Origin: Cydia pomonella | Lineage: Eukaryota > Arthropoda > Insecta > Lepidoptera > Tortricidae | Assembly: GCF_033807575.1 (NCBI RefSeq) | Contig: NC_084730.1 | Coordinates: forward strand, 5,935,986-5,999,985 | Length of the DNA: 64,000 bases | Reading direction: 5' to 3' | Shown: positions 1 to 10,982 of the stretch, in pieces | Position numbering within the stretch: position 1 is the stretch's first letter | Layout of the letters: the number at the start of each line of letters is the position of its first letter | Translations under genes and position numbers: made by a program | Notes under the pieces: generated by a model | Databases searched by the model: none | What the model was told of the DNA's origin: nothing | The model's input: the letters and a program-made list of their open reading frames with translations, nothing else

Positions 1-262
1 GCGTGCATTGGAAGGGCAGGGTTTTTCTGGATCGTTGCTACTTCTCGCAACAGGGCTTCTTTTCTTCGCAAGTCTGGCGGAGCGATCCAAGAAAATACTG
101 GCAGCCAGTGGGTAGGGGTAGACAGTAGCGTGCCGGAGATGAGTCGCATGGTTCTATTTAATTCAACATCAACTCTAGAGGTGTGGGTACTGCCTAACCA
201 TGCTGGAGCGTAGTATTCGGCCGTGGAGTATACCAAGGACAGAGCAGAGGTTCTCAGGACAT
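1..262 (-). mobile_element. Jockey-like LINE, C-terminal ORF2 fragment
   Basis: Read on the minus strand, this translates as the region just after the reverse transcriptase palm of a non-LTR retrotransposon: LRTSALSLVYSTAEY, then TMRLISGTL, then HWLPV and a PPDLRRKEALL segment. The same landmarks occur in the plus-strand fragment at 1160-1887, so these are two diverged copies of one family in opposite orientation. The copy runs off the left edge of the window and its right end abuts a different LINE tail at about 265. It is a dead fragment. Confidence 0.8.
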
Positions 263-264
263 GC

Positions 265-640
265 TAGTTTAACAGTCCAGACGCGGTTTATTTATTTAGT
301 ATAAATTTTATTTTGACACTTGGAGAGACTTTACACCTCCAAATTTTATTAGTATTAGTGCTCTGACATTGGGGACCTTTTACATCTCCAGATTTAATGT
401 GTTTTTACCCATAGAGACTATACATCTCTATTGTATTGTAGTAATTATTTATTTTAAGATTATTATAATGTAATGTTTACCCAGGTATTTGGCTGTTGTA
501 TTTATAAATGTTGTTATGTATTTTTCATGTCACTATATGATATTAGTATAAATGTTGTATTGACTTGTAAAAGAGCCTTTGAGGCCTACTTGCAGAATAA
601 ATTTTTGAATTTTCAATTTTGAATCGGCACTTGCACCCCA
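265..640 (+). mobile_element. LINE 3' UTR and tail (CR1-like family)
   Basis: This is a non-coding LINE tail ending in a short AATAAA-type signal. It carries alternating 'tttacacctcc' and 'tacatctcc' blocks, then 'gaggcctacttgcagaataa'. The same block recurs at 57710-58030 (+), 41210-41570 (-), 55910-56130 (-) and 59025-59420 (-). The last copy is joined to a LINE ORF end, which is why I assign the tail to a LINE. Boundaries are approximate. Confidence 0.7.
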
Positions 641-1150
641 AGACGTCCCGCACAATTTCTGGAGAATGTTGTTTTGGGTCTGGAGTTTGCGAGCTGTGCA
701 GGTTAGGTGAAATTATTTAGGTTCTATTGGAGAGGAAGTATTATTTCAGTTGACTCATAGAAAAAATAATTGTATACAATAGCGATATAATCAAGCTTTT
801 TAAATTTCTACCTTAATTGGGCCACTCAGTAAGCTTCGTTGCCTAAATACGGCACTCGACTGAAAAACTCTCTATTATATACTCGTAAAATACTATTATA
901 TACACGCTTTCGCTATTCGATACTTTCCTGGTTACATGTATGTAGTTAAATTTGAATTCAGAGTTATTGTGCTTACGTTGGAATAATTTGTTTAAAATGT
1001 CTACATATTGACAACTGTATACATCCACAACTACCTATATACTCGACTTATCTATTTACTGTCCGAGATATTGTGTATTTGACCTACAATAGTGTTTGGA
1101 TAGATTAATTATTTTTCTTTGTTTATTTCGAATACCGAGCAAGTGTAAAA
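640..1150. other. AT-rich intergenic DNA, nothing recognised
   Basis: No ORF, repeat family or RNA gene can be supported here. The short antisense ORF near 843-1028 has no recognisable motif and lies in low-complexity AT-rich sequence. Confidence 0.5.
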
Positions 1151-1159
1151 ATGTAGGAA

Positions 1160-1887
1160 GTGCCGCCATCAGTGGGGGGAACTACCTGGGGTGCTAATGC
1201 AGCTACACTCCGGACTTCAGCACTGTCGCTGGTATTTTTGACAGCCGAATACAGTTCTGCCGTTTGGCTGAACAGCGCTCACACTTCCCTGGTAGACGTC
1301 CAACTCCATCACACGATGCGTCTCATCTCTGGATGCCTCAAGGCCACACCGATCTATTGGCTACCAGTCCTATCCCACATACTACCTCCTCATATGCGGA
1401 GAGAAAGATACCTTGGCCTTGAAATACAAAAGATCCGGGCATCCCCAAACTTACCTGTCCAATTGTCCATGAAGACCTTCACGATTTTAAAAAGACAAGA
1501 CTTAAGTCTCGCCATCCTCCAGCGCTGAGATTCCATGATCCAGCATCAATGTCTAACCTACGGGATTCTTGGGAATCTGAATGGGAATCAAGATCTCTCC
1601 CTGGCGACGTCTCCAAGCCTAATACCAAGACACGACCTGCTGGCTTTGAGGAGCCCCGACGCATTTGGTGCATGCTGAATCGGATAAGGACGGGAGTTGG
1701 AAACTGTGCCTATCTATGGCACAAATGGAACTGGTGCGAATCACCAGTATGCCGGTGTGGAGCACCCGAGCAGACCGTACACCACACGGTATTTGACTGT
1801 CCTCTAACCAAATACCATGGGCAAGTAGAGGATTTTACCACCTTAACTAAAGAAGCGGTACAGTACTTGAAAACTGTAAATCTCTGA
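1160..1887 (+). mobile_element. Jockey-like LINE, ORF2 C-terminus with zinc knuckle
   Basis: Two reading frames, 1160-1528 and 1549-1887, are consecutive parts of one LINE ORF2 separated by a frameshift. The first reads through LRTSALSLVFLTAEY, TMRLISGC and YWLPVLSHILPPHMRRER. The second carries the C-terminal RIRTGVGNC segment and a cysteine/histidine knuckle (C-R-C-G-A-P-E-Q-T-V-H-H-T-V-F-D-C-P) typical of Jockey-clade ORF2 ends. The frameshift and lack of an intact RT core mark it as a dead copy. An A-rich stretch at 1910-1920 may be the remains of its tail. Confidence 0.8.
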
Positions 1888-2050
1888 AGTAGAGTAACAA
1901 AAAGCCATACGAAAAAAAAAAGTGAGGGGAAAGGAAACTGCAGCGTTCGGGCGTTCTCGGCTCCGTCCGGCTCAGCATTGCTCCGAGCAATTATTAGTGT
2001 TGGCACAAGTTGACGTTCCTTTACGTGGACAACCACCAGCTGTGGCAGCA

Positions 2051-2150
2051 TGGTTCCATTTTTATCATCTGTCACTATGCCCGTCACTTTCGCACTTACA
2101 TACTTGTTAGAACGTGACAGGCATGGTGAGAAATGATAAAAAGCCGACCA
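2051..2150. mobile_element. Short inverted-repeat element (MITE-like)
   Basis: About 36-nt imperfect inverted arms, 'ttttatcatctgtcac...' on the left and '...gatgagataaaa'-like on the right, surround a central spacer near 2087-2110. There is no coding capacity. Ends are approximate. Confidence 0.45.
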
Positions 2151-2369
2151 TCTTAGCCCAGCAGATAAGATAATGTCTTGAATTTTAACGGCAGGTGAAG
2201 AGATCAAATTCGCTCAGTCCTTGATGTGCCTCTCCACGGTGCCCTACATTGGCGACAGACAGAAAGAGGTGGCGGAAAATTGTCAAAGAGAAGCTTGATG
2301 ACAGTCTATTTGTTGTTTTTTTATTTAAGATTTTAAAATAATTAGCAATATAAAAACGATATTAATTTT

Positions 2370-2725
2370 TTTTTATATACTACGTCGGTGGCAAACAAGC
2401 ATACGGCCTGCCTGATGGTAAGCAGTCTCCGTAGCCTATGTACACCTGCAACTCCGGAGGAGTTACATGCGCGTTGCCGACCATAACCCCACCCCCCTCG
2501 TTGAGCTTTGGCAACCTTACTCACCGGCAGGAACACAACACTATGAGTAGGGTCAAGTGTTATTTGGCTGCGGTTTTCTGTAAGGTGGAGGTACTTCCCC
2601 AATTGGGCTCTGCTCTAGATCTGGAATGACATCTGCTGTGCTGTACCCTACCACACAAGGCGTGATGACATTCACATTGCCCATACCTCTCTTTTGGACG
2701 TAGTTTAAGGACATACCCGGGTCCA
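2370..2725 (+). repeat. Interspersed repeat, 'ggtggcaaacaagcatacgg' family
   Basis: This is a dispersed Lepidoptera-type repeat that begins near 'cggtggcaaacaagcatacg' and ends near 'gacatacccgggtcca'. A co-linear copy lies at 43284-43625. Shorter or diverged copies lie at 39370-39480, 27745-27995 (opposite strand) and 12615-12710. It does not encode a protein. Confidence 0.65.
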
Positions 2726-3240
2726 AATAAATAATCATAATGTAGGTATTTGACATTTCACAGGAAAGATTACGGCTTACCACAGATAAGTACAATTTAT
2801 TTTAATCTCTATGGTAACTTATATATCAGTTAAGGGCTCCACCTTGCAATAAATCGCACGCGGTTTTTCTTTTGCCTACTAAGTAAGTGCATTCAATTGA
2901 TCAATCTTTTTAGCGAACCGCGAGTTTTCAGTTCGGGGCGAACTAATAGAATATTATATTCTAAAAATAACATCTTTGACAGATTGGAGCCATGGCCCCA
3001 TATCAATGCAATGCAGTACACGTGTACTGGACATGTGCCCTTATTGGCGCGAAGGGCACGAATGTAGAGGAAAGGGAACGACTTCGTGACCACTCCTTAC
3101 AAACGTAGTCCTCATTTTCCTCTCTGGATAAAACATTATAGAAAATATTATTACTCAATTTTATTTAACCACAGCTGTGTCCTTTCGTTTGATTAATTTA
3201 GATTTTTTAATTATTATAATACTTATATAAAATTTCTCGT
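2726..3240. other. Intergenic DNA, no supported feature
   Basis: I see no gene here. The segment 3000-3070 ('gccccatatcaatgca... acgtgtactggacatgtgcc') resembles 3620-3690, so a low-copy dispersed repeat may be present. Confidence 0.4.
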
Positions 3241-3254
3241 TCTAAACGACCTTT

Positions 3255-3485
3255 CTACGACGACCAGGCCTAGTGGGTTCGGATCCCGGTAAGGGCATGT
3301 ATTTGTGTGATAGGCACAGGTATTTGTTCCTGAGTCATGGATGTTTTCTATGTATTTAAATATTTTTATATTATATATATGTCTTTGTCTGAGTACCAAC
3401 AACAAAAGCCTTCTTGAGCTTATCGTGGGACTTCGTCAATTTGTGTAAGAATGTCCCTAAAACATTGATTTATTTGTAATTTCTT
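3255..3485 (+). mobile_element. tRNA-derived SINE, type 2 (5'-truncated)
   Basis: The sequence carries 'aggcctagtgggttcgga' and 'cccggtaagggcatgtattt', then a body with 'tcctgagtcatggatgtttt' and a tail 'gggacttcgtcaatttgtgt'. It matches the more complete copy at 54247-54540, including the polymerase III B-box-like region. Part of the tRNA-like head is deleted. Confidence 0.65.
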
Positions 3486-3874
3486 TAAGAAGTGAAGTAC
3501 CGAATATCAGATGAATTTTCTTCATTTCGTCAGCACAAGCCGTAACGATAAAGTAATGAGATTCCACCTTCTTATTAAATAAAATTTTACTTTATATTAA
3601 CATTTATTCTATTCCTCGGCCCGATATCAACGCCACGTGCATTGGACATCTGGGCAAGTGCGCAACCCTGCCCTTATTGGCTGAAGGGCATCGGTTCGCA
3701 CGTTCTTACGTAATGATATAACTACATTCTATCATGTAATAACGTTATCACGAGTGCAAAAACAGTTGAAAATGTTAAAAATTAGATTTTAACTATATCT
3801 TTCCCATAAACGGAGCAATTGGGTAACATACGCGGAGCCAAAGCAAACACGTAGAGGTACTTTCGATAATTTAA

Positions 3875-4112
3875 TGAAATGTATACGGGGTACACGAGTG
3901 GGAACTGCCCTTTGTCACTTTTCGGTGAAGGAAAACATCGTGAGGAAGGACTAATCCCAATAAGGCTTAATTTACCCTCAGGATTGGAAGGTAAGTTGGC
4001 AGTCACTTTCATGAAAACTAGTGCCTACGCTAATTCTTGGGGTTAGTTGCCAAGCGGACCCCAGGCTCCTATGAGCCAAGGCAAAAAAGCCGGCACAACG
4101 CGAGGAAGATGA
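3875..4112 (+). mobile_element. tRNA-derived SINE, type 1 (body only)
   Basis: The body 'gtcacttttcggtgaaggaa', the middle 'ggattggaaggtaagttggc' and the 3' end 'gcacaacgcgaggaagatga' match the complete SINE at 60336-60657. The tRNA-like head is missing. It sits in intergenic DNA. Confidence 0.65.
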
Positions 4113-5295
4113 TGGTATTTTTTTGAGCAAGTGCAGTATAGGTTCAGACAGCGGAGTTTTGGAATAGTAGTTCTAGCGCTTTTTCAGATCACATCACGGC
4201 TGACAAAAAATTAATTTTAAGGCCTTTCTCGAGGGACTTTAATCATTTGGAATCCTCAGTTTTTGACTTTCTCTCGATAGAAAAAAATCACGATCATAGG
4301 TCTAAAGTGTACTTTTTTTTAACATACCTATTTTGCACAAAAGCTAAAACAATACTTTCATGTTTGAATATTATGTTTGAAGGAACTTATCAATTACTTT
4401 TTTATTTATTTAAACGTATTAAAAATAATATTCATAAACATGGAATACGCGCTCACGCTTACACCCAGTGAGAGTGAGAGAAGAAAACAAACTTACTATA
4501 GTAAACACCCCTATAATGGAACAGGCACCAGTAATGGAATGGTATAGACAAATCCTGTAAAACAAGTATTTACCATCAGTTTTTAATCGCTGCCAACATT
4601 TTACCATAAACAAGAGCCAAAGAGCTGCTTAAGTTTAATTTTTCATTGATATTTGTTTGTTTGAAAATTAATGGCGCCATTCATCCCATGACTGGAGCAA
4701 AAAACCACAGTTTTAATTGGGTAATAATATTGAAACCAATTGCAGTAGCTTTCATTAAATACATAGAAAACATAGAGGACGAATTGGACATTCAACTTTT
4801 AAAGCATAAAGCTGTAGAAATTTTACAGATGTCGGTGAAATATCCAAAATAATCCAAATTTTCTCTTAAATGTCCCACGATTGGTGCCGTTAACATAGGC
4901 CTTAAGATTACCTAACTATCAGGAAAATTAACGACAAATTAGAACCTAAAACCGTGAATCATTGTTAAGTAACCATCATGTGAGTTACATATATAAATAA
5001 ATGCATAAACAAGTAAGGCCAGACGTTGACCGGACACCATAAATTGCACAGACATATTTTAAAGTAGATTTCGTAAATAGCAAATACAATACGACAATAT
5101 TATTAAATATCAAGGGTAAGTATTATGGCGGCGGCAGCTGTGAACCATCAATTTGACACGAAAAAATAGATAGTTTTATTTCGGTGTAGGTGGAGAAACC
5201 TGGTCTTCAATATAACGACATGATGTCACGATCCTCAGCATTGAAGAAACGAGTGAAGAAGACGATTTTGGTACAACCGGCCTTAGCGTTTTTTT
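4113..5295. other. Intergenic DNA with one unassigned short ORF
   Basis: An open frame at 4646-4852 (+) encodes 68 residues. Its last third could form a helix (AFIKYIENIEDELDIQ, then LLKHKAVEIL). I cannot link it to a family, see no splice structure or promoter, and do not call it a gene. The remainder is AT-rich with no recognised repeat. Confidence 0.35.
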
Positions 5296-5515
5296 TTAGG
5301 GGTCCGAACCCAAAGGGTATAAAATCCCTATTACTAAGACTCCCCTGTCCGTCCGTCCGTCCGTCTGTCACCAGGCTGTATCTCATGAACCGTGATAGCT
5401 AGACAGTTGAAATTTTCACAGATGATGTACTCGTATTTCTGTTGCCGCTATAACAACAAATATTAAAAAGTACGGAAGTAGATAGGCGAGTCCAACTCGC
5501 ATTTGTCTGGTTTTT
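5296..5515 (+). repeat. Interspersed repeat, 'GTCCGTCCGTC' family (B)
   Basis: It begins near 'ggtccgaacccaaagggtat', carries a (GTCC)n run, then 'ctgtatctcatgaaccgtga' and 'ttgccgctataacaacaaat', and ends 'gcgagtccaactcgcat'. Other copies are at 9178-9412, 33430-33800 and 40035-40310 (same strand) and 19970-20178 and 49100-49310 (opposite strand). Its short palindromic end 'gagtcsgactcgcac' recurs in all copies. It is non-coding. Confidence 0.7.
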
Positions 5516-6008
5516 TTACAAATCGCAGGACATGTGAAATCTATATTTTGAAAAATATCTGTGATAAATCAAGAAGGCGGAAAATCGAGAACAGAATAAG
5601 TAAAATATAATGTCGTCTTATGTCAGTTGACTTACATGTTTACGAGCGATATGAGTCGACTATGTAATCTTATGTACAATTATTATTACATGTTATACTT
5701 TAAATATAATTATCTGTCTAATATCAACTTGATTAGCACCCGGAACATCTTTGTAATATAATTATTATACATTTACAATAACAATATACATAATGGATAT
5801 ATACAGAGGATTACTATAACTAGCTTAAATCTGAAATAGGCTCTACCAAGGATGCTGGCGGCATTTCCTCGTTGTATCGCAATACTGATACGATGTGCGA
5901 GGAAGCCGCCAGCTCTTCGCTCACCAGTTACGTCAACCAGACGTTTCGCGATAGATAATATTAGATGTATAGGTAAGTACTCAGTCAGATCCTATACTAC
6001 ATTTATAT
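5516..6008. other. Intergenic DNA, no supported feature
   Basis: The sequence is AT-rich. The short ORF at 5852-6052 has no recognisable domain and runs into the inverted-repeat element that follows. Confidence 0.4.
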
Positions 6009-6152
6009 GTGACCGCGGCCGGAAAAACGTCCCACTTCATTGCTTGCCATAAGAACGCCTTGTCTACGCTACAGGTTATTCGTATAAGTAAAGATACAAG
6101 TAAATTTAGTCCTTATGGAAAGCGACGAAGTGGGACATTTGCGGGCCGCGTC
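6009..6152. mobile_element. Inverted-repeat MITE, 'gtgaccgcggccgg' family
   Basis: The left end 'gtgaccgcggccggaaaaac' pairs with the right end '...cgggccgcgtcc', and internally 'cacttcattgcttgccataa' pairs with 'ggaaagcgacgaagtg'. A related copy lies at 24278-24391. A fragment lies inside the SINE at 31690-31800. There is no coding capacity. Confidence 0.55.
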
Positions 6153-6239
6153 CATATTTACTCACATAAGTAGTACCTACCCAGTCGTCATAATGCATCC
6201 GTTTAAACCAATACAGCCGGTTTTCGAAAACAAAACATC

Positions 6240-6405
6240 TTAAGGAAACCCTATAAGTCCTAGTTTCCCCTCTGGCTAGGAAGGTCAGATGGCAGTCGCA
6301 TTCGTAAAAAGTAGTTCCAACGCTAACTCTTTGGTTTAGTTGCCAAGCGGACCCCAGGCTCCCACGAGCTGTGGCAAAAGCCGGGATAACTCGAGGAACA
6401 TGATC
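6240..6405 (+). mobile_element. Type 1 SINE, 3' fragment
   Basis: 'aaggtcagatggcagtcgca', 'tagttgccaagcggacccca' and 'aaagccgggataactcgagg' match the 3' half of the SINE at 60336-60657. Confidence 0.6.
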
Positions 6406-6629
6406 ATGACATATGTACAGTCAGCTGCAGAGAGGTGACCTTCCCTGCATACAGTTTATGCAGAGGAGTGTAATATATAAGTCAAAACAAAAAATATGCA
6501 TTATAAATTATAAAACTTTGAATGTGGCTTGTAGCTTCAGCTGTGGTAGCTTATAAGTACTTTCTACTGTAGCAACCATAAACACGATGCCTTCGTAAGC
6601 GCCACTTACACCATGCCACTAATACGGCG

Positions 6630-7698
6630 TTAAGAGCCCATCAACGTGCTCACTAGCGCCACTGGAAAATAATTGAGATTGTTTAAATTTAGCGATAGAT
6701 ATTTAAATAAAAACCGGCCAAGAGCATGTCGGGCAATGCTTAGTGTAGGGTTCCGTAGTTACTCTTCCGTCACAATAAGCTAAACTGGAGCTTAAAGTAT
6801 AGTAAATTGTTAACCAAGGGATGAAACGGTACCTTTCACCCGAGTTAAACAAATAGGCAAATTTGCATAATCAGTACCTAATTAAAGTAAGTCTTTTTAC
6901 TATGAAGGGATACCTTTTTGCGATAACTCAAAAACAGCTAAACTGATCATGTCCGCTATAGTTTTCATTTAATGTCTTTCTTAAGCTCTACTTCCACGAT
7001 TTTTTTCATATTTTTTGGACCTATGGTTTAAAAGTTAGAGGGGGGGGGGGGCACATTTTTTTTTCTTCCGGAGCGATTATCTCCGAATATATTCACTTTA
7101 TCAAAAAATGTTTCTTGAAAACCCCTATTAGTTTTGAAAGACCTTTACAATGATACCACACACTCTAGGGTTGAAGCGAAAAAAAAAATTCACCCCCACT
7201 TTACGTGTAGGGTAGGTAGGGTACCCTAAAAAAAAAATTTTTTTAGATTTTATTGTACGACTTTGTCGGCTTTATTGATTTATATATCCATGCCAAATTT
7301 CAGCATTCTAGCACTAACGACCACGGAGCAAAGCCTCGGACAGACAGACAGACAGACGGACATGGCGAAACTATAAGGGTTCCTAGTTGACTACGGAACC
7401 CTAAAAGGGGGCCGCTACGTACTGTATTTCGTATTAAGGTACCTTTTGAATACACCAAAATAGTTTTTATGTTGCTGGATTCGTCGATCTATGAACTCGA
7501 AACAAAAACGGCCGTTTTAACTTTTGACGCATAGATTGACAGATCCAGCAATATATAAACTATTATGATGTATTGAAAAGGTACTTAAATTCAAAATACA
7601 GTACGTAGCGGCCCCCTTTTTTTAAATATCTATCGTTAAATTTAAATTATCACAATTATTTAGCTGTGGCGCTAGTGAGCACGTTGAAGGGTTCTTAA
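6630..7698. mobile_element. TIR MITE, 'taagagcccatcaacgtgct' family, interrupted
   Basis: The left TIR 'taagagcccatcaacgtgct' matches the right TIR '...acgttgaagggttctta' in inverse orientation. Inside, a second inverted pair surrounds 'gttgctggattcgtc'. An uninterrupted copy is at 51661-52032. This copy is split by a different repeat (6709-7406), so the real MITE is about 370 bp. Confidence 0.75.
6709..7406 (+). mobile_element. Interspersed element nested in the MITE
   Basis: It begins 'aaccggccaagagcatgtcg', carries 'tagggttccgtagttactct' and ends 'gactacggaaccctaaaa', so short inverted ends ('gggttccgta' and 'tacggaaccc') are visible. A second, shorter copy lies at 28494-29017. Comparison with the intact MITE at 51661 shows this segment is an insertion. 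Confidence 0.7.
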
Positions 7699-7914
7699 CC
7701 ACTTAAACCATTAATTTCAGTGTCAAATTGTACTGGTAACCATGGTAACTACGTTTAACCGTAACCGGTTAGTGGGATAGTGCAAGTGGCTCTTAAGCGT
7801 TGTAGTAGCGTAAGTCTCGCGAAAGTATGAAGAGCTTCTGGTTTAGGGGATATTAGCTAGTTTCAGAAATAAGTAATAATGAGTAATAATAATAAAGTAA
7901 CGCATTTCAATTTT

Positions 7915-8215
7915 CAGCGAACGGTCTCATAGTGAAGAGTCTCGACCAGCACCTTGAGACTCTCGCTAGGTGGTTGGATCAAGGGTCAGATGCAGAAGGC
8001 GGTGATCTTGGACACGGCGCGGATAGTCCGGCGGTTCCTCTCTCTGCAGCCCTGACCATCGGCAGCTTGGGCCCTGCCCCGCTGCTGGCGGCACCCTAAG
8101 TTAGGTTTTTTAAAATGTGTTTTGTATTTTTTTAAATATGTTTTTATATTTTACTTTTATATATAACCTCAGTCTAAAAAGTAAGAGAAATAAAGTAATA
8201 ATAATAATGAAGTTA
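7915..8215 (+). mobile_element. LINE 3' end fragment
   Basis: The stretch 'cggatagtccggcggttcct' translates as IVRRFLSLQP followed by a stop, then a G/C-rich trailer and an AT-rich tail with 'aataataataatgaa'. This pattern is familiar from LINE 3' ends in Lepidoptera, but the family is my inference. Confidence 0.45.
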
Positions 8216-8263
8216 CCCCAACGCATCTTACATATTCAAAGCACAACCCTTCTTAAGTAAATA

Positions 8264-8345
8264 AATATTATAAGACATTCATACACAGATTTACTAAGTC
8301 CCACAGTCAGCTCAAGAAGGCTTGTGTTGTCCTTGTTGTAGTCGA
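8264..8345 (-). mobile_element. Type 2 SINE, 3' fragment
   Basis: On the minus strand this reads into 'agccttcttgagctgactgt' and 'gggacttagtaaatctgtgt', matching the tail of the SINE at 54247-54540. Confidence 0.5.
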
Positions 8346-8806
8346 GAAACCCGACCACATGACAAACGCAGTCTCTAACTTTTGCCGTTAGAAGTCCCTA
8401 TAGGTTTAGACATTAGGTATTAGAGGTGCGTTAGCTAAACAATTACCTAGTTAAATTAACCGTAATTCATCACAGGACTCACACGTCGGCCTTGCGTTTG
8501 TGGTAGGCTTATAGGGGCCGGTGGCACAACGGGTAGTTTAATTAATTTACTTATAAATGACGTCAATTTTCGAGTACTATATTGTCAATTTTCAACGCTG
8601 CTTGTGTGATGGGAGCCTTTAGGCCGGATGCGATTATGGCGGTCCTTTAATATAACTTTGTTATAATAAGTAACATAAGGGAAAATGACGAAGCCTGTTG
8701 CGGATAGCTTTATTGTTTGTGTGTAACGACGTCTGTTGTTGATTTATGGTTGTCCCTCATGACGAAACGTACGTTACGAAATTGAATTTGTCAATTAGTT
8801 TTTAAT

Positions 8807-9042
8807 AGCACATTACGATACAAGTGCGAAAAATAGGAAATTCGAAACGAGTGGCGATAAATTAAAACACGACCGAAGGGAGTGTTTTAAATCGACACGA
8901 GTTGCGAATTACCTATTCGCACATGTGTACGATACATGTACATTTTACAGTACATATGGCCATTTAAATGTTCGACACAGTAACGTAATATGCTAATTTT
9001 CGCACTAGTGCTGTAAAGTAGCACCATATGTACTGTAAACAT
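8807..9042. repeat. Palindromic interspersed element (A)
   Basis: It begins 'cattacgatacaagtgcgaa', contains 'cgataaattaaaacacgacc' and 'gggagtgttttaaatcgaca', which are near-inverse of each other, and ends with 'ccatatgtactgtaaa', the inverse of the internal 'tttacagtacatatgg'. Full copies lie at 10171-10405 and, inverted, at 46684-46917. Fragments lie at 39834-39920, 46925-47010 and 48335-48487. Confidence 0.7.
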
Positions 9043-9177
9043 TAGTATGCACCTAAATGCAAATATAGGTATAGTAAAATGTAATGATCAAACATTAACT
9101 TTTGTTAGCCAAAATTACCGCATAATGCACGGAGCCGTACAGCGCCATCTATAATATAATATCTATCATACTCTAAG

Positions 9178-9412
9178 GTCGATTTTTAGGTTTCCGTACC
9201 CAAAGGGTAAAACGGGACCCTATTACTAAGACTCCGCTGTCCGTCCGTCCGTCCGTCCGTCCGTCTGTCACCAGGCTGTATCTCATGAACCGTGATAGCT
9301 AGACAGTTAAAATTTTCACAGATGATGTATTTCTGTTGCCGCTATAACAACAAATACTAAAAAGTACGGAACCCTCGGTGGGCGAGTCCGACTCGCACTT
9401 GACCGGTTTTTC
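9178..9412 (+). repeat. Interspersed repeat, family B
   Basis: This is a full copy, from 'ttccgtacccaaagggtaaa' through a long (GTCC)n run to 'gcgagtccgactcgcacttg'. Confidence 0.75.
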
Positions 9413-10170
9413 TTAGACTCCACCTCTTCCACTGTAACCCTTTGGTAATACAAACTGCATAAAACTTACATTTTGAGTTGTATCATCCATATGTGTTAAC
9501 TGTTAATGTTAACTAAGTCCAAAAATATTTAAATATACACACAAAACTCTTATCAACATACACATGATTAGCATACGTATGTTATTTTAAACTATCACTT
9601 AATTCACTTTTACTTATATCCACAAAAACACATATACTTATCGTTAGTAATATTTCAATAATTAATCAAAATATTGCAAGTCGCGACTGAAGAGAACCAA
9701 CTACACTACAACTTAAACTAAACTAAATATTTCTAAACCATTATCATGTACTTCCAGTTAAACAACATAGTTAAAGGAAATACTAGTTTACTTAGACAAA
9801 TAGTTTTAATACGTATGTACAATCAACTACAATAATTTCTTGCACGACGATACGTTCACACAATCAAAATTATACATATCTATAAACTATTATTTCAATT
9901 CAATTCAATTTATTTATTTCAAAAGACAACAATGGTTCACAATGGTTAGTAACATTTAAGGTTTAAAAACTAATTGTTAGTAGAACAAATACAAAAAGAC
10001 AAAAGACTACAATCACCTGGTAGCGGTCATGATACCCTCAAAATGTCGCACTACTGGTGAGTCGTATCGGTATTATGGTAAACATCCCTATAATTAAATG
10101 AAAATCTTTATTTCAGGGAACTTGTGGCCCGTACTTTAAAACTAGTAAGTAGGTATACATATTATAATAG
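9413..10170. other. Intergenic DNA with a reversed LINE tail
   Basis: 'caattcaattcaatttattt' at 9896-9920 looks like the reverse of a LINE tail (AAATAAATTGAATTG). Otherwise I see nothing I can support. Confidence 0.4.
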
Positions 10171-10405
10171 TACATTACGATACAAGTGCGAAAAATAGAA
10201 AATTCGAAACGAGTGGCGATAAATTAAAACACGACCGAAGGGAGTGTTTTAAATCGACACGAGTTGCGAATTACCTATTCGCACATGTATCGTACAACGT
10301 TTTACAGTACATATGTACATATGGCCCTTTAAATGTTCGACACAGTAACGTAATATGCTACTTTTCGCACTAGTGCTATAAAGTAGCACCATATGTACTG
10401 TAAAA
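10171..10405. repeat. Palindromic interspersed element (A), second copy
   Basis: It is co-linear with 8807-9042, with small indels around 'acatatgtacatatgg'. Confidence 0.7.
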
Positions 10406-10571
10406 ATATATTTTAAAACTGAACACTACAAATCACGTTATAGTTGCGATGCATTACGCAACCTCGCAGTGTCAGGGAGCCGGCCTCGGAACCGCCGAAA
10501 CTTGACACCCTTCGGCCAAAACTCCTCCTTGTTGAACGTCGCTAGACAATGGAGTTTACACTAATAGTTGA

Positions 10572-10720
10572 CATGCCCGCGTAGCTAACATGTCAACCGT
10601 TAACGCTCCGTATCGTAGCGTAGTTATCTCTCTCTATTACTCTTCCATATTAGTGGGACTGTGACAGTTGCGTTTCGTTTGCTACGGAGAGTTAACGATT
10701 GGCATGTTGGCTACGCGGGC
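10572..10720. mobile_element. Inverted-repeat MITE
   Basis: The left 'atgcccgcgtagctaacatg' and right 'catgttggctacgcgggc' are inverted, and 'aaccgttaacgctccgta' pairs with 'tacggagagttaacg'. It is about 149 bp and non-coding. Confidence 0.65.
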
Positions 10721-10769
10721 TGAAGACGTACGATACACAAACCAAAAGGCGTTTTATTAAAACAAAAAT

Positions 10770-10915
10770 TCTTTTACATCTATACAATACAATACAAATA
10801 CTCTTTATTTCACACCTCAATACAGAAACAATACAAATAATACAGCACATTAAGAAGAGGTAAACAACAGGCGACCTTATCGCTAAAAAGAGATCTCTTC
10901 CAGACAACCTTTAGG
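10770..10915 (-). mobile_element. Retroelement 3' end with a stable hairpin motif
   Basis: On the minus strand this carries 'ggttgtctggaagagatctc' and 'tttttagcgataaggtcgcc', a motif that recurs in each unit of the 14-19.5 kb array (near 15163, 16986 and 18809). An 'aatactctttatttcacacc' tail also appears at 21385-21430. It is probably a LINE 3' end. The family is uncertain. Confidence 0.5.
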
Positions 10916-10982
10916 TAGCGGAATTAAATAAATTTATGTCATGTCAGTAGGTGTTCCAGGTGCAATTAAAAGAAGTCTAGCA

